A stretch of DNA of 64,000 nt from Echinicola soli (GTDB lineage Bacteria; Bacteroidota; Bacteroidia; Cytophagales; Cyclobacteriaceae), in the NCBI RefSeq assembly GCF_006575665.1, contig NZ_CP041253.1, positions 2,145,001-2,209,000 of the forward strand. The letters run 5' to 3'. Below are positions 45,180 to 54,420 of this stretch, piece after piece. Below the pieces are notes generated by a model, which had not been told where the DNA came from, ran no database searches, and saw only the letters and a list, made by a program, of their open reading frames with translations. The translations under genes were made by a program, and so were the position numbers. Position 1 is the stretch's first letter; every line of letters starts with the position of its first letter.

Positions 45180-45956
45180 TTACTGGATAGGATATCCCAT
45201 GGCAGCCCACCAGATACCTCCATAGACGTGATCCAAGAAATCATCATCTTCATAGGCGGCTTCCACATGGCCTAGTGCCGTGTAAAATACCCGGCCACCA
45301 TCGTATTCATGGTACCAGGACATCGGATGTACTTCACCCATGGCCATGGACTTTCCATCCCTGGAACCAGGCTCGTAGGAGGTCTCATCCAGTTGCAATA
45401 GGATGTGTACCTCCTCATTGAAATTTTTGAAAGCATACCATTCATCCGTCCAAAGCCACTTTTCGTTTAGGTGATAGGTGGCGGGATGATTTCTGTCCAC
45501 TACGTTTAGCCTGGCGGTTTGCTGGGCAGGGTGGTGCATAAACTGTCCTCCGATCAGCTTGGTGTACCACTTCCAGTCATACTCCGTATCGGTAGCACTG
45601 TGAATCCCAACAACCCCTTTTCCGTTTTGCACAAATCTTTGAAACGCCTCTTTTTGGCCATCTGATAGAATTTCCCCTGTGGTACTGGCCATGATGATGA
45701 CATCATAATCTTTCAGGAATTCATCATTAAAGACGGTAGCATCTTCCGTGGCATAAACACTAAACACACGGGTTTTGGCCATATCTTTTAGGGCTTTTAC
45801 GGCATTGGGAATGGATTGGTGCCTAAACCCTTGGGTCTTGCTGAAAATAAGTGCTTTGAATTGTCCGCGCTGGGCAAAGGACTGACCAGCTAACAGCAGG
45901 GTGGTAATTAGAAAAAAGGAGCCGATAAGCACCGACTTCCGGATAATGAGCTTCAT
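45180..45956 (-). CDS. Secreted ThuA-like domain protein
   Basis: The 258-residue protein has a signal peptide (about 1-28, ending SFAQ) and one ThuA domain, a class I glutamine-amidotransferase-like fold. Conserved blocks are LIFSKTQGFRHQSIPNAV, YDVIIMASTTGEIL, KGVVGIHSATDTEYDWKWY and HPMSWYHEYDGGRVFYTALG. ThuA proteins are linked to trehalose and other sugar use; the secreted Bacteroidota forms have unknown substrates. It is the last of three leftward genes that follow one another closely (SDR, M15 peptidase, ThuA). Confidence 0.9.
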   Translation of the reverse strand: MKLIIRKSVLIGSFFLITTLLLAGQSFAQRGQFKALIFSKTQGFRHQSIPNAVKALKDMAKTRVFSVYATEDATVFNDEFLKDYDVIIMASTTGEILSDGQKEAFQRFVQNGKGVVGIHSATDTEYDWKWYTKLIGGQFMHHPAQQTARLNVVDRNHPATYHLNEKWLWTDEWYAFKNFNEEVHILLQLDETSYEPGSRDGKSMAMGEVHPMSWYHEYDGGRVFYTALGHVEAAYEDDDFLDHVYGGIWWAAMGYPIQ

Positions 45957-45989
45957 AGGAAATTATTTAAGGTTTAAAGTTACTAATGA

Positions 45990-46766
45990 CTATTCTACAA
46001 TTTCGTAGCGTTCTTTAGCTTGTCGAAGGCTAAAGGCATTAAAATGCCACCATTCAGATCCGATTTCAGAAAATCCTGCTTTATTCATTGCCGCTCTGAG
46101 GGTTTTTCTGTTCTTGATTTGCTGGGCAGTGATCTTGCCTGCTGCGAGCATTTGCTCTTCACGATCGGGATAAGCAGGATAACCAAAATAATCATAGTGC
46201 GTCCCCATGTCCAAAGGCTTTCCCGTGGTGCGGTTTGCCAATGTCAGGTCCACCGCTACACCATAATTATGAAGACTGCCTCGTTGCGGATTGGCCACGT
46301 ACAAAGGTTTAAGGCTGTCTGGTTTGTCAAGGTCGTCCCATAGGATTTGTTGTACAGATCTTGGACGGACACCGTCATAAATAAGAAATGTCAAATCAAG
46401 GTTGTCTTCCTGCAAATGCTTCAATGCCTCCTTAAGCATTTTGATCACTTCTGGCTGCAAGTAACAATTGACCAATTTTCCGTACACGTCCTTTCCGAAA
46501 AAATTATCCGTTGTGCTGTACTTTAGCTTTACGTATACTTCCGGAAGGTGTGATTTTACATTTTGAAGTCCTGCTTCTATGAGACTTTTTTCCAATTGGC
46601 CTATGGAATCCTGAAGAGGAGTGGCTTTTTTGTTTTCCGATGCAGGAACCATGATGAAGGGATCTTCTACAGGCTTATCAGCTGCAAGCCGGGATTGGTT
46701 GCCTTTTTTTCCATTACATCCGACGCATACTGATATCAATAAAATAAATAGATAATTCCGCATCAT
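45990..46766 (-). CDS. M15D D-Ala-D-Ala dipeptidase (VanX-like) lipoprotein
   Basis: The 258-residue protein has a lipoprotein signal (Cys17, SVCVGC). The zinc dipeptidase domain holds the ligands in RGSLHNYGVAVDLTL (His and Asp of the SxHxxGxAxD motif) and EWWHFN (catalytic Glu, zinc His). FLIYDGVRPRSVQQIL is the family arginine block. VanX-type enzymes cleave D-alanyl-D-alanine; periplasmic homologues act in cell-wall turnover rather than resistance, and no van genes are near. Its start overlaps the stop of the SDR gene by one base. Confidence 0.9.
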   Translation of the reverse strand: MMRNYLFILLISVCVGCNGKKGNQSRLAADKPVEDPFIMVPASENKKATPLQDSIGQLEKSLIEAGLQNVKSHLPEVYVKLKYSTTDNFFGKDVYGKLVNCYLQPEVIKMLKEALKHLQEDNLDLTFLIYDGVRPRSVQQILWDDLDKPDSLKPLYVANPQRGSLHNYGVAVDLTLANRTTGKPLDMGTHYDYFGYPAYPDREEQMLAAGKITAQQIKNRKTLRAAMNKAGFSEIGSEWWHFNAFSLRQAKERYEIVE

Positions 46767-47521
46767 TACTGGTCTTTATAAACGGTGTTGCTATTGGCCT
46801 GCTTGCCTGCCAAGACGGTGATGTCTGTCATGACTACATGCGCTGGCCTGGTGACAGCAAAGTGAACGATGTCTGCTATATCTTCTGGTTTTAAGGGGGC
46901 AAATCCCTCGTAAACATGCTTGGCCCTTTCCTCATCACCTTTAAATCTGACCAGAGAAAATTCAGTTTCCACCAAACCTGGGTGAACACCGGTTACGCGT
47001 ATGTTGTACTTGGTCAAGTCCAGCCGCATTCCCTTGGTGATGGCGTCTACGGCATGTTTGGAAGCACAATAAACGTTACCATTAGGGTAGACTTCTTTGG
47101 CAGCAATGGAGCCGATATTAACGATATGCCCTGATTTCTTGTCGATCATAATCGGCATGATCTTTTTGGAGACATACAGCAATCCCTTGACATTGATGTC
47201 CATCATCGCATCCCAATCTGCGGTATCTCCCTCATGGATCGGATCCATACCATGCGCGTTTCCAGCATTATTGATCAATACATCAATAGCTGTCCACCGT
47301 TTGGGGAGGCTGTCAATGGCAGCATCTACCGCTGCTTTATCCCGCACATCAAAAACCAAATAGGTGTAGTCAGTTTGTGGTGAAAGTTCATTCTTCAGTT
47401 CCTTAAGTCGCTCTTCCCTTCTACCGGTAGCAATAATGTCATAGCCGGAATTGGCCAAAGCTACCGCACATGCCTTGCCTATCCCGGAGGTTGCTCCTGT
47501 TATTAATGCCGTTTTTTTCAT
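46766..47521 (-). CDS. SDR-family NAD(P)-dependent oxidoreductase (YdfG-like)
   Basis: The 251-residue short-chain dehydrogenase has the cofactor motif TGATSGIG (8-15), an arginine-rich stretch TGRREERL that suggests NADPH preference, NNAG (about 87-90), and the catalytic Ser with YCASK (Tyr-x3-Lys). The block DINVKGLLYVSKKIMPIM is typical of YdfG-like serine/3-hydroxypropionate dehydrogenases. The substrate cannot be read. It is probably in one transcript with the M15 peptidase gene (one-base overlap). Confidence 0.92.
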   Translation of the reverse strand: MKKTALITGATSGIGKACAVALANSGYDIIATGRREERLKELKNELSPQTDYTYLVFDVRDKAAVDAAIDSLPKRWTAIDVLINNAGNAHGMDPIHEGDTADWDAMMDINVKGLLYVSKKIMPIMIDKKSGHIVNIGSIAAKEVYPNGNVYCASKHAVDAITKGMRLDLTKYNIRVTGVHPGLVETEFSLVRFKGDEERAKHVYEGFAPLKPEDIADIVHFAVTRPAHVVMTDITVLAGKQANSNTVYKDQ

Positions 47522-47649
47522 CCTTTTAATTTAGCTCAAATAGGCATTTAATAAAAAGAAAGTTATAAGAATGGTGAAAAATCCAGTTCTGGGATTGCTC
47601 AATAAGCGATATTTAGCATGTAGGTTTTCAGGGACAGGTTAGAACCTTC

Positions 47650-48426
47650 TTATTGGAAATTCAGGTAAAGTGTGATGGACTTGCGGCGAAGCTCATCAAT
47701 GGCACCGGCGAAGTTTTGATCAGAAGTTTCTGCTTTATAGATGTTGCTCAGGCCATGCGAAAACCTGATTTCCAGTGAAAATTTAAAAAACTTAAAGTAA
47801 AAGTCGAATCCCATTCCGAGTTCTAGTGCCACATCCTTGCTTTTGAGCACCAGCTGGTCTGCGTCGGCTTCATCTTGGGATTTGGTACGAAACATGGGGT
47901 TGGCGCCAGCGACAAAAAACATGCGGGTATTGTCAAACCGCATGGATTTATACTTAATGAGCAAGGGCATTTCGACCATGGTCATTTCCGTGATCAGGGA
48001 TTCCGTCCGTACACCCAAACTATTTTGTTCAAAATCATCCGTTTGGAAATAATTGACATCAGTGCGGAATTCATAAAAGCCGACCTTTGGAGTACCCGTG
48101 AAGGTTAACTGGTCATGTAAGCGCATTTTCAGTAAGAAACCCAAGGAAAAGCCAGGGGAAAATACCGGCTGAATGCTCTGGATATTGGCGAAATCAGGAT
48201 TTTCAGGATCCATAAAGGCGTCACTGTACTTCAGCCTAAGGCTGGAAGTATGGGCTGCCAGGAAGAAGCCATAGCTCAGAAACTGGTCGTCCTGACCGGA
48301 TTTGTTGATGGGCCTATAATTGTCCTGGGAAAATCCGGACAGTATAATGCCTCCCAGAAGAAAAAAAGTGAGGGTTATTTTTCTCCAATATAAATCGAAC
48401 TTATGCCAAATGTTAATGGTCTGCAT
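47650..48426 (-). CDS. porT: PorT-like outer-membrane beta-barrel protein
   Basis: The 258-residue protein has a signal peptide (ending LSGFSQ, about 34) and a predicted eight-stranded barrel with alternating strands, for example [20 protein letters not shown] and [18 protein letters not shown]. It resembles PorT of the type IX secretion system. In many Bacteroidota porT lies directly after ubiE, as here, which supports the assignment. Its start overlaps the ubiE 3' end by 52 bases; no nearer in-frame ATG exists, so either the overlap is real or a rare start is used. No other secretion-system gene is in the window. Confidence 0.8.
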   Translation of the reverse strand: MQTINIWHKFDLYWRKITLTFFLLGGIILSGFSQDNYRPINKSGQDDQFLSYGFFLAAHTSSLRLKYSDAFMDPENPDFANIQSIQPVFSPGFSLGFLLKMRLHDQLTFTGTPKVGFYEFRTDVNYFQTDDFEQNSLGVRTESLITEMTMVEMPLLIKYKSMRFDNTRMFFVAGANPMFRTKSQDEADADQLVLKSKDVALELGMGFDFYFKFFKFSLEIRFSHGLSNIYKAETSDQNFAGAIDELRRKSITLYLNFQ

Positions 48427-49097
48427 TTTGTGTTTTTAAAGCCGACTTTTTCCAGCACTGTAAGGAATTTATCCCCATCGGGAAATGCTTGTACGGATTC
48501 TGGTAAATAGGTATAAGCGGACTGATCCTTAGAAACAAGTTTTCCTATCTTCGGTAAAATATACTTGAAATAAAAGTTGTATCCTTGTTTAAACGGAAAC
48601 TTTTTAGGTTTTGAAAACTCTACAATAACGGTTTTTCCGCCCGGCTTCAGCACCCGGTACATGTCTGCCAATCCTTTTTCGAGGTTTTCGAAGTTCCTCA
48701 CTCCAAAAGAAACGATGACTGCGTCAAATTTATTTTCTTCAAAAAGCAACTTTTCCGAATCCCCTAATTGCATTTCGATCAGGTGGTCCAGTTTTTTGTT
48801 TTTGATTTTCTTTTTGCCTTCAGCCAGCATTCCCTCAGATATATCCACACCAATAACCCTTTCAGGATTAAGGGCCAAGGCCTCAATGGCAAAATCCCCA
48901 GTACCTGTGGCAATGTCAAGAATGACCTTGGGCTGGTCCTTTTGGAGCATCTTAATGGCCTTTTTTCGCCAGGTGATGTCAATTCCCAAGCTCAAGAGGT
49001 GGTTTAGCAAATCATAACGCTTGCTGATATTGTTAAACATATTGGCCACTTGGGCCTTTTTACCTTCTTGTTGATCTTTGTAGGGAACTACTGACAT
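48375..49097 (-). CDS. ubiE: Demethylmenaquinone methyltransferase
   Basis: The 240-residue SAM enzyme makes menaquinone (MenG activity) in an organism expected to use menaquinone. Family motifs are [19 protein letters not shown] near the N-terminus, SAM motif [32 protein letters not shown] and [21 protein letters not shown]-like and [14 protein letters not shown] blocks close the protein. It is divergent from engB and overlaps porT downstream. Confidence 0.95.
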   Translation of the reverse strand: MSVVPYKDQQEGKKAQVANMFNNISKRYDLLNHLLSLGIDITWRKKAIKMLQKDQPKVILDIATGTGDFAIEALALNPERVIGVDISEGMLAEGKKKIKNKKLDHLIEMQLGDSEKLLFEENKFDAVIVSFGVRNFENLEKGLADMYRVLKPGGKTVIVEFSKPKKFPFKQGYNFYFKYILPKIGKLVSKDQSAYTYLPESVQAFPDGDKFLTVLEKVGFKNTKCRPLTFGISSIYIGEK

Positions 49098-49173
49098 GGG
49101 ATTAAAATACTGTTTGAGAGCGCAATATTACTAAGTAAACACGAGCAATGGAAAAATGTTAACCATTAATTGG

Positions 49174-49206
49174 TTGTCAGGTTTTAACTGGAAAGGCTTA
49201 CCTTTG
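49174..49206 (+). promoter_or_regulatory. Promoter of engB
   Basis: TTG (49174-49176), a 22-base spacer and TACCTTTG (49199-49206) resemble the Bacteroidota consensus. The -7 element is exact and the spacer is long. It favours the internal ATG at 49225 as start. Confidence 0.5.
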
Positions 49207-49224
49207 TATAAAATTAACATAAAG

Positions 49225-49830
49225 ATGATAAAAAAGGCGACATTTTTAACCAGTAATTCGGATTTTAGAAACTGCCCTGAGCCCACCAAGCCGGAGTTTG
49301 CCTTTATTGGTAGGTCGAATGTGGGGAAGAGCTCTCTGATTAATATGCTGGCCAATAATAAAAACCTGGCAAAAACTTCCGGTAAGCCGGGAAAGACACA
49401 GCTTATCAATCATTTTGATGCTGAAGGGAAGTGGTGGATCGTGGATTTGCCTGGGTATGGATTTGCCCAAGTGAGCAAGAGCCTGAAATCAGGCTGGGAA
49501 AAAATGATCAAAGGCTACCTGACCAGTCGGGCGAACCTTCAAGCGACCTTTGTGCTTATCGACAGTCGGCTGGATCCCCAAAAGAAGGATTTGGATTTTA
49601 TACTTTGGTGTGCTCAAAACGGGGTGCCCATCGTGCTGGTATTTACGAAAGCAGATAAGCTGTCCGTCAGTAAGGTGAAAGGAAATATCAATAGGTTTTT
49701 GATGGCATCACAAACGATATTCGAGGAAGCACCATTGTATTTTGTGACCTCTTCTACTACTGCTGTCGGCAGGGAAGAGCTAGTAGGATTTATGGCAGAG
49801 CTGTCAGAGGAATTTGATCCTGAAAGTTAA
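49225..49830 (+). CDS. engB: Ribosome biogenesis GTPase EngB (YsxC/YihA)
   Basis: The 201-residue GTPase acts in large-subunit assembly. G1 is GRSNVGKSS (about 29-37), the switch region has KPGKTQLINHF, G3 is DLPGYGFA, and G4 is TKADK. The ATG at 49225 (MIKKATFLTS) is preferred; a frame from 49156 would place the start inside the promoter and add 23 unmatched residues. It is divergent from ubiE. Confidence 0.93.
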   Translation: MIKKATFLTSNSDFRNCPEPTKPEFAFIGRSNVGKSSLINMLANNKNLAKTSGKPGKTQLINHFDAEGKWWIVDLPGYGFAQVSKSLKSGWEKMIKGYLTSRANLQATFVLIDSRLDPQKKDLDFILWCAQNGVPIVLVFTKADKLSVSKVKGNINRFLMASQTIFEEAPLYFVTSSTTAVGREELVGFMAELSEEFDPES

Positions 49831-49836
49831 TTTGAC

Positions 49837-49866
49837 TTGGGCTTTTGAACCTAAAGCCTATATTTG
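49837..49866 (+). promoter_or_regulatory. Promoter of the DUF5606 gene
   Basis: TTG (49837-49839), a 19-base spacer and TATATTTG (49859-49866) fit the consensus. The ATG at 49891 is 25 bases downstream, which supports that start over one at 49864. Confidence 0.6.
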
Positions 49867-49890
49867 CAAGCTGATTTTAAAAGAAGAAAT

Positions 49891-50328
49891 ATGGAGTTTA
49901 AAGAAATAGCTACCGTGGCTGGAAAGCCGGGATTGTATAAAGTGCTTAAACCTAGCAGAAGTGGGGTGATTTTGGAATCGATGGATGCCAAGAAAACCAA
50001 ATTGGTCGTGGGAGCAAATCACAGGGTATCCATCCTGAGTGAAATTTCCATTTATACAATGACAGAAGAAGGCTCTAGTCCGCTTCAGGATGTCATGATC
50101 ACCATCGAAAAGGAATTTGAAGGTGATACTGGCTTGGCGAAAGGAGCGGATAATGATGAGTATATCGCTTTCATGAAGCACATTTTGCCGGAATTTGATG
50201 AGCAGAGAGTTTATCCGTCCGATATCAAAAAACTGATCTCTTGGTACAGGATTATCCGTGAGCAGGCTCCAGAAGTCTTGCAAGAGGAAACTGCGGCTGA
50301 GGGAAATGGTGAAGAAAAAGAAGATTGA
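49891..50328 (+). CDS. DUF5606 family protein
   Basis: The 145-residue protein starts MEFKEIATVAGKPGLYKVLK and matches the Bacteroidota family I know as DUF5606. An N-terminal KOW/SH3-like beta region (about 1-50, GVILESMDAKKTKLVVG) is followed by a helical half (DEYIAFMKHILPEFDEQRVY, SDIKKLISWYRIIRE) and an acidic tail. There is no catalytic motif. It is cytoplasmic and of unknown function. It has its own promoter and a terminator after the stop. Confidence 0.82.
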   Translation: MEFKEIATVAGKPGLYKVLKPSRSGVILESMDAKKTKLVVGANHRVSILSEISIYTMTEEGSSPLQDVMITIEKEFEGDTGLAKGADNDEYIAFMKHILPEFDEQRVYPSDIKKLISWYRIIREQAPEVLQEETAAEGNGEEKED

Positions 50329-50354
50329 TTTCTCGGTAACCAAAAAAAGAAATG

Positions 50355-50401
50355 GCTACTTTTATGGATAACCTTAGGTGTTCCAAAAAGTAGCTTTTTT
50401 T
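50355..50401 (+). terminator. Terminator ending directly before the next start codon
   Basis: gctactttt pairs with aaaagtagc across about 30 bases that also fold (gga/tcc), followed by seven Ts. The T-run abuts the ATG at 50402, so the hairpin both ends the DUF5606 transcript and overlaps the leader of the next gene. Confidence 0.6.
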
Positions 50402-50704
50402 ATGAATACTTCAGCAGATATATCAGAAAGCATTGCCCTGCTCCAAAAGGATTTTGACCTTACTGTTCCTGATGAAGAGCTAAGTCGAGAGCAGCTCATC
50501 AAATTGTTGGTCCCGATAGTAGGGGATTTACTCAACCGGGATTTGGAGCGCTTGCTTCAGATTTGTTACCGTATTGATTTAGGGGAAGAGCGCCTGAAGC
50601 GACTGCTTCATGAGGCAAACCCAGAAACGATGGCCACAGAACTCAGTGAAGCATTGGTAGACAGGCAGCTCCAAAAGGTCGAAATCCGAAGAAAGTACCA
50701 GTGA
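50402..50704 (+). CDS. Small helical hypothetical protein
   Basis: The 100-residue protein (from ATG 50402; a GTG at 50378 is inside the terminator) is helical and acidic-amphipathic. Blocks are SIALLQKDFDLTVPDEELSR, LLVPIVGDLLNRDLERLLQICY and RLLHEANPETMATELSEALV. It has one cysteine and no membrane segment. Family is not recognised. It converges on fbp with one base between stop codons. Coding composition is good and the helical pattern is convincing. Function is unknown. Confidence 0.72.
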   Translation: MNTSADISESIALLQKDFDLTVPDEELSREQLIKLLVPIVGDLLNRDLERLLQICYRIDLGEERLKRLLHEANPETMATELSEALVDRQLQKVEIRRKYQ

Positions 50705-50705
50705 A

Positions 50706-51737
50706 CTACTGGCTTATCTCTGCTTCTTTTAGAAATTCGTGCGATTCTTCGACCATTACCCTAGATCCAATGTAAAGCGGTGTTCTCTGGTGCAGAGAGG
50801 TGGGGATGATGTCCAATATCCTGTTTTTGCCATCTGTGGCAGCTGCACCTGCTTGCTCGGCAATAAAGGCGAGGGAGTTGGCCTCATAGAGCAAACGCAG
50901 TTTTCCGTGAGGGGCTTTTTCTGTACTTGGATAGATATAGATTCCCCCTTTGAGTAAGTTTCGGTGGAAGTCCGCCACCAAGCTGCCAATGTACCTCGCG
51001 CTATAATTTCTTTCCTTACAGGCCTCAATATAATTATTCACACCTTCATTGACTTGGGATTTTAGCCCTTCATTGATGCTGTAGATGTTTCCATCCTCAG
51101 GGGCTGTCATGTCCGGATGACTAAGGAAAAACTCACCTAGGGACTGTTCATAGGTAAAGCCATTTACTCCCCTGCCTGTAGTATAGACCAACATGGTCGA
51201 TGAGCCGTAAAGCACATAGCCTGCAGCTACTTGCTTGGATCCCGGCTGCATAATGTCTTCTGGCTGAATAGGACTGCCTACTGGCGTGACGCGGCGATAT
51301 ATGGAGAAAATGGTCCCAATAGAGATGTTGACATCGATATTGGAAGAGCCGTCCAATGGATCCATGGCCACGACATATTTTCCACTGCTGTTTTGTAAAT
51401 CGATCACTTCATCATCTTCTTCAGAGACGATGGCACAGACTTCACCGCCTTTGGTCAGCGCCCTGCAGAAGCGAATGTTTGCCACGACGTCCAGTTTTTG
51501 CTGTTCTTCTCCTTGTACGTTGGTGTTTCCGAAGGCTCCGCTGATGTTTGAGAGTCCTGCCCGGTTGATCTCACGGTTGACGATTTTGGATGCCAATGCA
51601 ATGTCCCTGAGGATCTGTGACAGCTCTCCGGATGCAAATGGAAAATCGTCTTGTTTACTCTTGATAAACCGGTCAAGGGTGACGCCTACTGAATAGCCTA
51701 ATGCAGAGTTATTAGGCTCATATGGTTTTGTCTTCAT
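50706..51737 (-). CDS. fbp: Fructose-1,6-bisphosphatase, class 1
   Basis: The 343-residue enzyme is the gluconeogenic phosphatase. The metal and substrate motif [20 protein letters not shown] (about 124-143) is exact for class 1. An early Glu in the [15 protein letters not shown] region supplies a metal ligand, and the C-terminal [22 protein letters not shown] block binds the sugar phosphate. It is divergent from the aspartokinase gene across 58 bases. Confidence 0.96.
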   Translation of the reverse strand: MKTKPYEPNNSALGYSVGVTLDRFIKSKQDDFPFASGELSQILRDIALASKIVNREINRAGLSNISGAFGNTNVQGEEQQKLDVVANIRFCRALTKGGEVCAIVSEEDDEVIDLQNSSGKYVVAMDPLDGSSNIDVNISIGTIFSIYRRVTPVGSPIQPEDIMQPGSKQVAAGYVLYGSSTMLVYTTGRGVNGFTYEQSLGEFFLSHPDMTAPEDGNIYSINEGLKSQVNEGVNNYIEACKERNYSARYIGSLVADFHRNLLKGGIYIYPSTEKAPHGKLRLLYEANSLAFIAEQAGAAATDGKNRILDIIPTSLHQRTPLYIGSRVMVEESHEFLKEAEISQ

Positions 51738-51795
51738 ATCTTTGAAAAAGTAAATTTTGAAATATAACCCAGTGTAAATTACTACTTATATTTTT

Positions 51796-53073
51796 ATGAC
51801 AAAAGCAATTGTATACAAATTTGGCGGGGCTTCAGTAAAAGATGCTGCAGCGATCAAAAACCTCTCAAACATCCTATTCAATCGATTGCGGAGCCCGATG
51901 GTGATTGTCGTTTCGGCGATTGGCAAAACGACAAACGCACTGGAAGAAATTTTAAGGTTGAAATATGAGGAGGAAGATTTTTATTCGAATTTTACCAATG
52001 TGAGAAAAAACCATTTAGCAATATGTGAGGAGCTTTTTGAAGAAGGAGACCTGGTGTTTGGAATGGTGGAGAATATATTTTTACAGCTGGCAAGGGTATT
52101 GGAAGGTAAACTGACCAAGGAAAATTATGATGAATATTATGACCAAGTGGTGGGGTTTGGGGAGCTTCTTTCTTCTAAAATTATCCAGGCCTACCTGTGT
52201 CACTGCCAGCAATATTGTATTTGGCAAGATGCCCGTGATTTTATTCGCACAGATGGTAATTTCCGGTTTGCCAAAGTGGATTGGGATAAGACGACAAAGC
52301 TGTGTCAGCAGAATCTGGTGCCCGTGCTCAAGCAGCTTCCAGTGGTGACCCAGGGCTTTGTCGGAAGTACCAAGGACGGTAAGCCAACTACCTTGGGGAG
52401 GGAGGGCTCTGATTTTTCAGCAGCTATTTTTGCCAGCAGTTTAGGTGCTGGGACAGTTACCATATGGAAGGACGTTCCAGGGGTGCTGAATGCCGATCCC
52501 AAGCGCTTTGAGGATACAGTTAAGTTTGATCAGCTGGATTATAAGGAGGCGGCAGAAATGACTTTTTATGGAGCGTCGGTGATCCACCCGCGTACCATTA
52601 AGCCATTGGCAAATGCCAACATCCCGCTGCATGTGAAGTCATTCGTGCAGCCTGATGAACAGGGTACAGTCATTGGGGATTTTGGGGCAAGCAAAGTATC
52701 CATGCCTACTGTAGTGGTGAAGGACCGGCAGGTGTTGGTTACATTCGAAGTGACTGATTTTACCTTTATCAACGAGTCGCATATGCATCAGGTATATGCG
52801 GAATTGGATAGACTGAAACTACGGGCCAACTTGATCCAATCCTCTGCGATTACGATTTCGATTTGTACCGATAGGGAAATGTTCAAGCTCGAACAGCTCT
52901 TGGCCGAGATGAGACCGGTGTTTAATGTCAGGTACAACGAGAACCTTCAGCTGATCACCGTTAAAAATTACGATGAAAAAATAAAGAGCAGGTTTTTGGC
53001 TCAAAGTGATGTGCTGTTAGAGCAAACTACAAGGAGTACCTTTCAGGTGGTCCGTCGGGCAAAGGAAGCATAG
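51796..53073 (+). CDS. lysC: Aspartokinase, monofunctional
   Basis: The 425-residue enzyme phosphorylates aspartate, the first step to lysine, threonine and methionine. The amino-acid-kinase domain begins YKFGGASVKDAAA (7-19). TTLGREGSDFSAAIFASSLG carries the active-site GREGSD, and WKDVPGVLNADPKR is the nucleotide-site block. After about 300 comes an ACT-type regulatory part (VLVTFEVTDFTFINESHMHQ). No homoserine dehydrogenase domain is fused. Which amino acid inhibits it cannot be read. It is monocistronic and divergent from fbp. Confidence 0.93.
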   Translation: MTKAIVYKFGGASVKDAAAIKNLSNILFNRLRSPMVIVVSAIGKTTNALEEILRLKYEEEDFYSNFTNVRKNHLAICEELFEEGDLVFGMVENIFLQLARVLEGKLTKENYDEYYDQVVGFGELLSSKIIQAYLCHCQQYCIWQDARDFIRTDGNFRFAKVDWDKTTKLCQQNLVPVLKQLPVVTQGFVGSTKDGKPTTLGREGSDFSAAIFASSLGAGTVTIWKDVPGVLNADPKRFEDTVKFDQLDYKEAAEMTFYGASVIHPRTIKPLANANIPLHVKSFVQPDEQGTVIGDFGASKVSMPTVVVKDRQVLVTFEVTDFTFINESHMHQVYAELDRLKLRANLIQSSAITISICTDREMFKLEQLLAEMRPVFNVRYNENLQLITVKNYDEKIKSRFLAQSDVLLEQTTRSTFQVVRRAKEA

Positions 53074-53224
53074 GATGTAGAGCTCTAGAGTTAACGAATT
53101 GTGTGTGGGGGATCCTACTTTACCTTAAGATTTTTGGAAAAAATGGCTATCGGTAATTTTACACGTAGTGGTACCATTCCAAAATGCGATTTCGAAAGTA
53201 AAGGAAGTCCCTTGGTGAGATCGG

Positions 53225-53320
53225 TTTAAGAAAAATGAGCAGGCCGTTAAGAAAATGAATTAGCTCGCGTCGTGGAACAGCGAGATCCATTCATTTTCAG
53301 GCCGGAGCAGTTTTCTTAAA
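53225..53320. repeat. Long imperfect hairpin, MITE-like
   Basis: tttaagaaaa and ttttcttaaa end the element. Inside, ggcc with ggcc, aaaatgaat with attcatttt, and ctcgc with gcgag also pair, leaving an 11-base loop (gtcgtggaaca). The element is 96 bases with no coding capacity. It lies in the 470-base gap after lysC; the first 150 bases of that gap show nothing recognisable. Confidence 0.6.
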
Positions 53321-53325
53321 TTAAA

Positions 53326-53586
53326 TTGGGTAACGTATTGTCCTCCCTGGAAAACTTGTTTTCCCAATTTAAAGATCTCACCACCGGACTGGATTTTTGG
53401 TCATTTTTATCAATGGAAATGCGTAGCATTCATGAAGACCTATTGAAAGCAATTTTACACCTGAATAAAAGGACGGAAACACAATTTATTCAATTATGCT
53501 TGGCTACGTGTATGATTGCGGATACTCATATTGGGAAATCAGTAGGCTTAGACAAATTTCTTAATGACTTTTTTAATGCCAGGTAG
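53326..53586 (+). CDS. Doubtful small open frame
   Basis: This 86-residue frame starts with TTG (or ATG at 53413 for 57 residues) right after the hairpin element. It overlaps the 3' end of the opposite gene by 39 bases. The sequence is helical (HEDLLKAILHLNKRTETQFI) with two cysteines and matches nothing I know. It may be a decayed gene end or chance. Listed for completeness. Confidence 0.22.
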   Translation: MGNVLSSLENLFSQFKDLTTGLDFWSFLSMEMRSIHEDLLKAILHLNKRTETQFIQLCLATCMIADTHIGKSVGLDKFLNDFFNAR

Positions 53587-54420
53587 GTAGCTTTGGCCAA
53601 ATAGGTTGAGGTGTACGAGCAGGGGATAGAGATTGTGGATGTCTACCCTGGTTTCGAAATTAGGCTCTAGCGGAAAAATTTCATGATAGGCTTCATAGAA
53701 TTCACTTCTAAAGCCACCGAAAAGCTTGGAAAAGGCCAGGTCCATTTCCCGATGGCCGTAGTAGATCGCTGGGTCGATCAAACAGGGATCGCCTTTGGTA
53801 TTGACAATTACATTTCCAGACCATAGGTCCCCATGGAGCAAGGATGGCTTTTCGTTTGGGATCAGACTATTTAGCTTGGGGTAGATCTTTTGGAATTTTT
53901 TGTAAAAATCCTTGCTGATCAATCCATCATAATAGGCTTTTCCAGCCATAGGCTCAAGCCTTTCTTTGATAAAAAAGTCGGCCCAGCTATCGTTTAATAT
54001 GTTTCGCTGGGGGAGCACTGCGATATAATTGTCCTCTTCCAATCCAAACTGGGGGTAAGTGGCCATATGCAGTTCTGCGAGCCCATGGCCTAAATTGTCC
54101 CAGTAACTGCCGTTTGGATAACCGCCATGAATCCATTCGATGAGCAGGTAGTTTTGGGAAACTACGTGGCCAGCACCGATAGTTTTGGGGATTTGGAGTG
54201 GAGCGTGTTTGTGTAGGAGGGTGAGTCCTTTTATTTCCTGCTGAAACATATCCGACGAGGGCAGGTGATTTGACTTTAAAAAAAAGGCACCCTTATCGGT
54301 GTCCAAGAGGACACTTTGATTCATGGTTCCGGCAGAGATCAGCCGGACAGATTTCAGTTTGGTAGGTTCTGGTATGGCATCGAGTAAGACTTCTTCATAA
54401 AATGAATTGGACTTATGCAT
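53548..54420 (-). CDS. Fructosamine kinase-like protein
   Basis: The 290-residue protein belongs to the fructosamine-3-kinase/APH fold. The nucleotide-binding lysine is in KGAFFLKSNH. LLIEWIHGGYPNGSYWDNLG is the hinge, LLHGDLWSGNVIVN has the catalytic Asp and Asn, and CLIDPAIYYGHREMDLAF has the metal-binding Asp. Bacterial members phosphorylate ribulosamines or fructosamines and repair glycated proteins. The pair with an LMW protein-tyrosine phosphatase immediately upstream (eight-base overlap) is common in bacteria and suggests that the two act together. Confidence 0.92.
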   Translation of the reverse strand: MHKSNSFYEEVLLDAIPEPTKLKSVRLISAGTMNQSVLLDTDKGAFFLKSNHLPSSDMFQQEIKGLTLLHKHAPLQIPKTIGAGHVVSQNYLLIEWIHGGYPNGSYWDNLGHGLAELHMATYPQFGLEEDNYIAVLPQRNILNDSWADFFIKERLEPMAGKAYYDGLISKDFYKKFQKIYPKLNSLIPNEKPSLLHGDLWSGNVIVNTKGDPCLIDPAIYYGHREMDLAFSKLFGGFRSEFYEAYHEIFPLEPNFETRVDIHNLYPLLVHLNLFGQSYLPGIKKVIKKFV

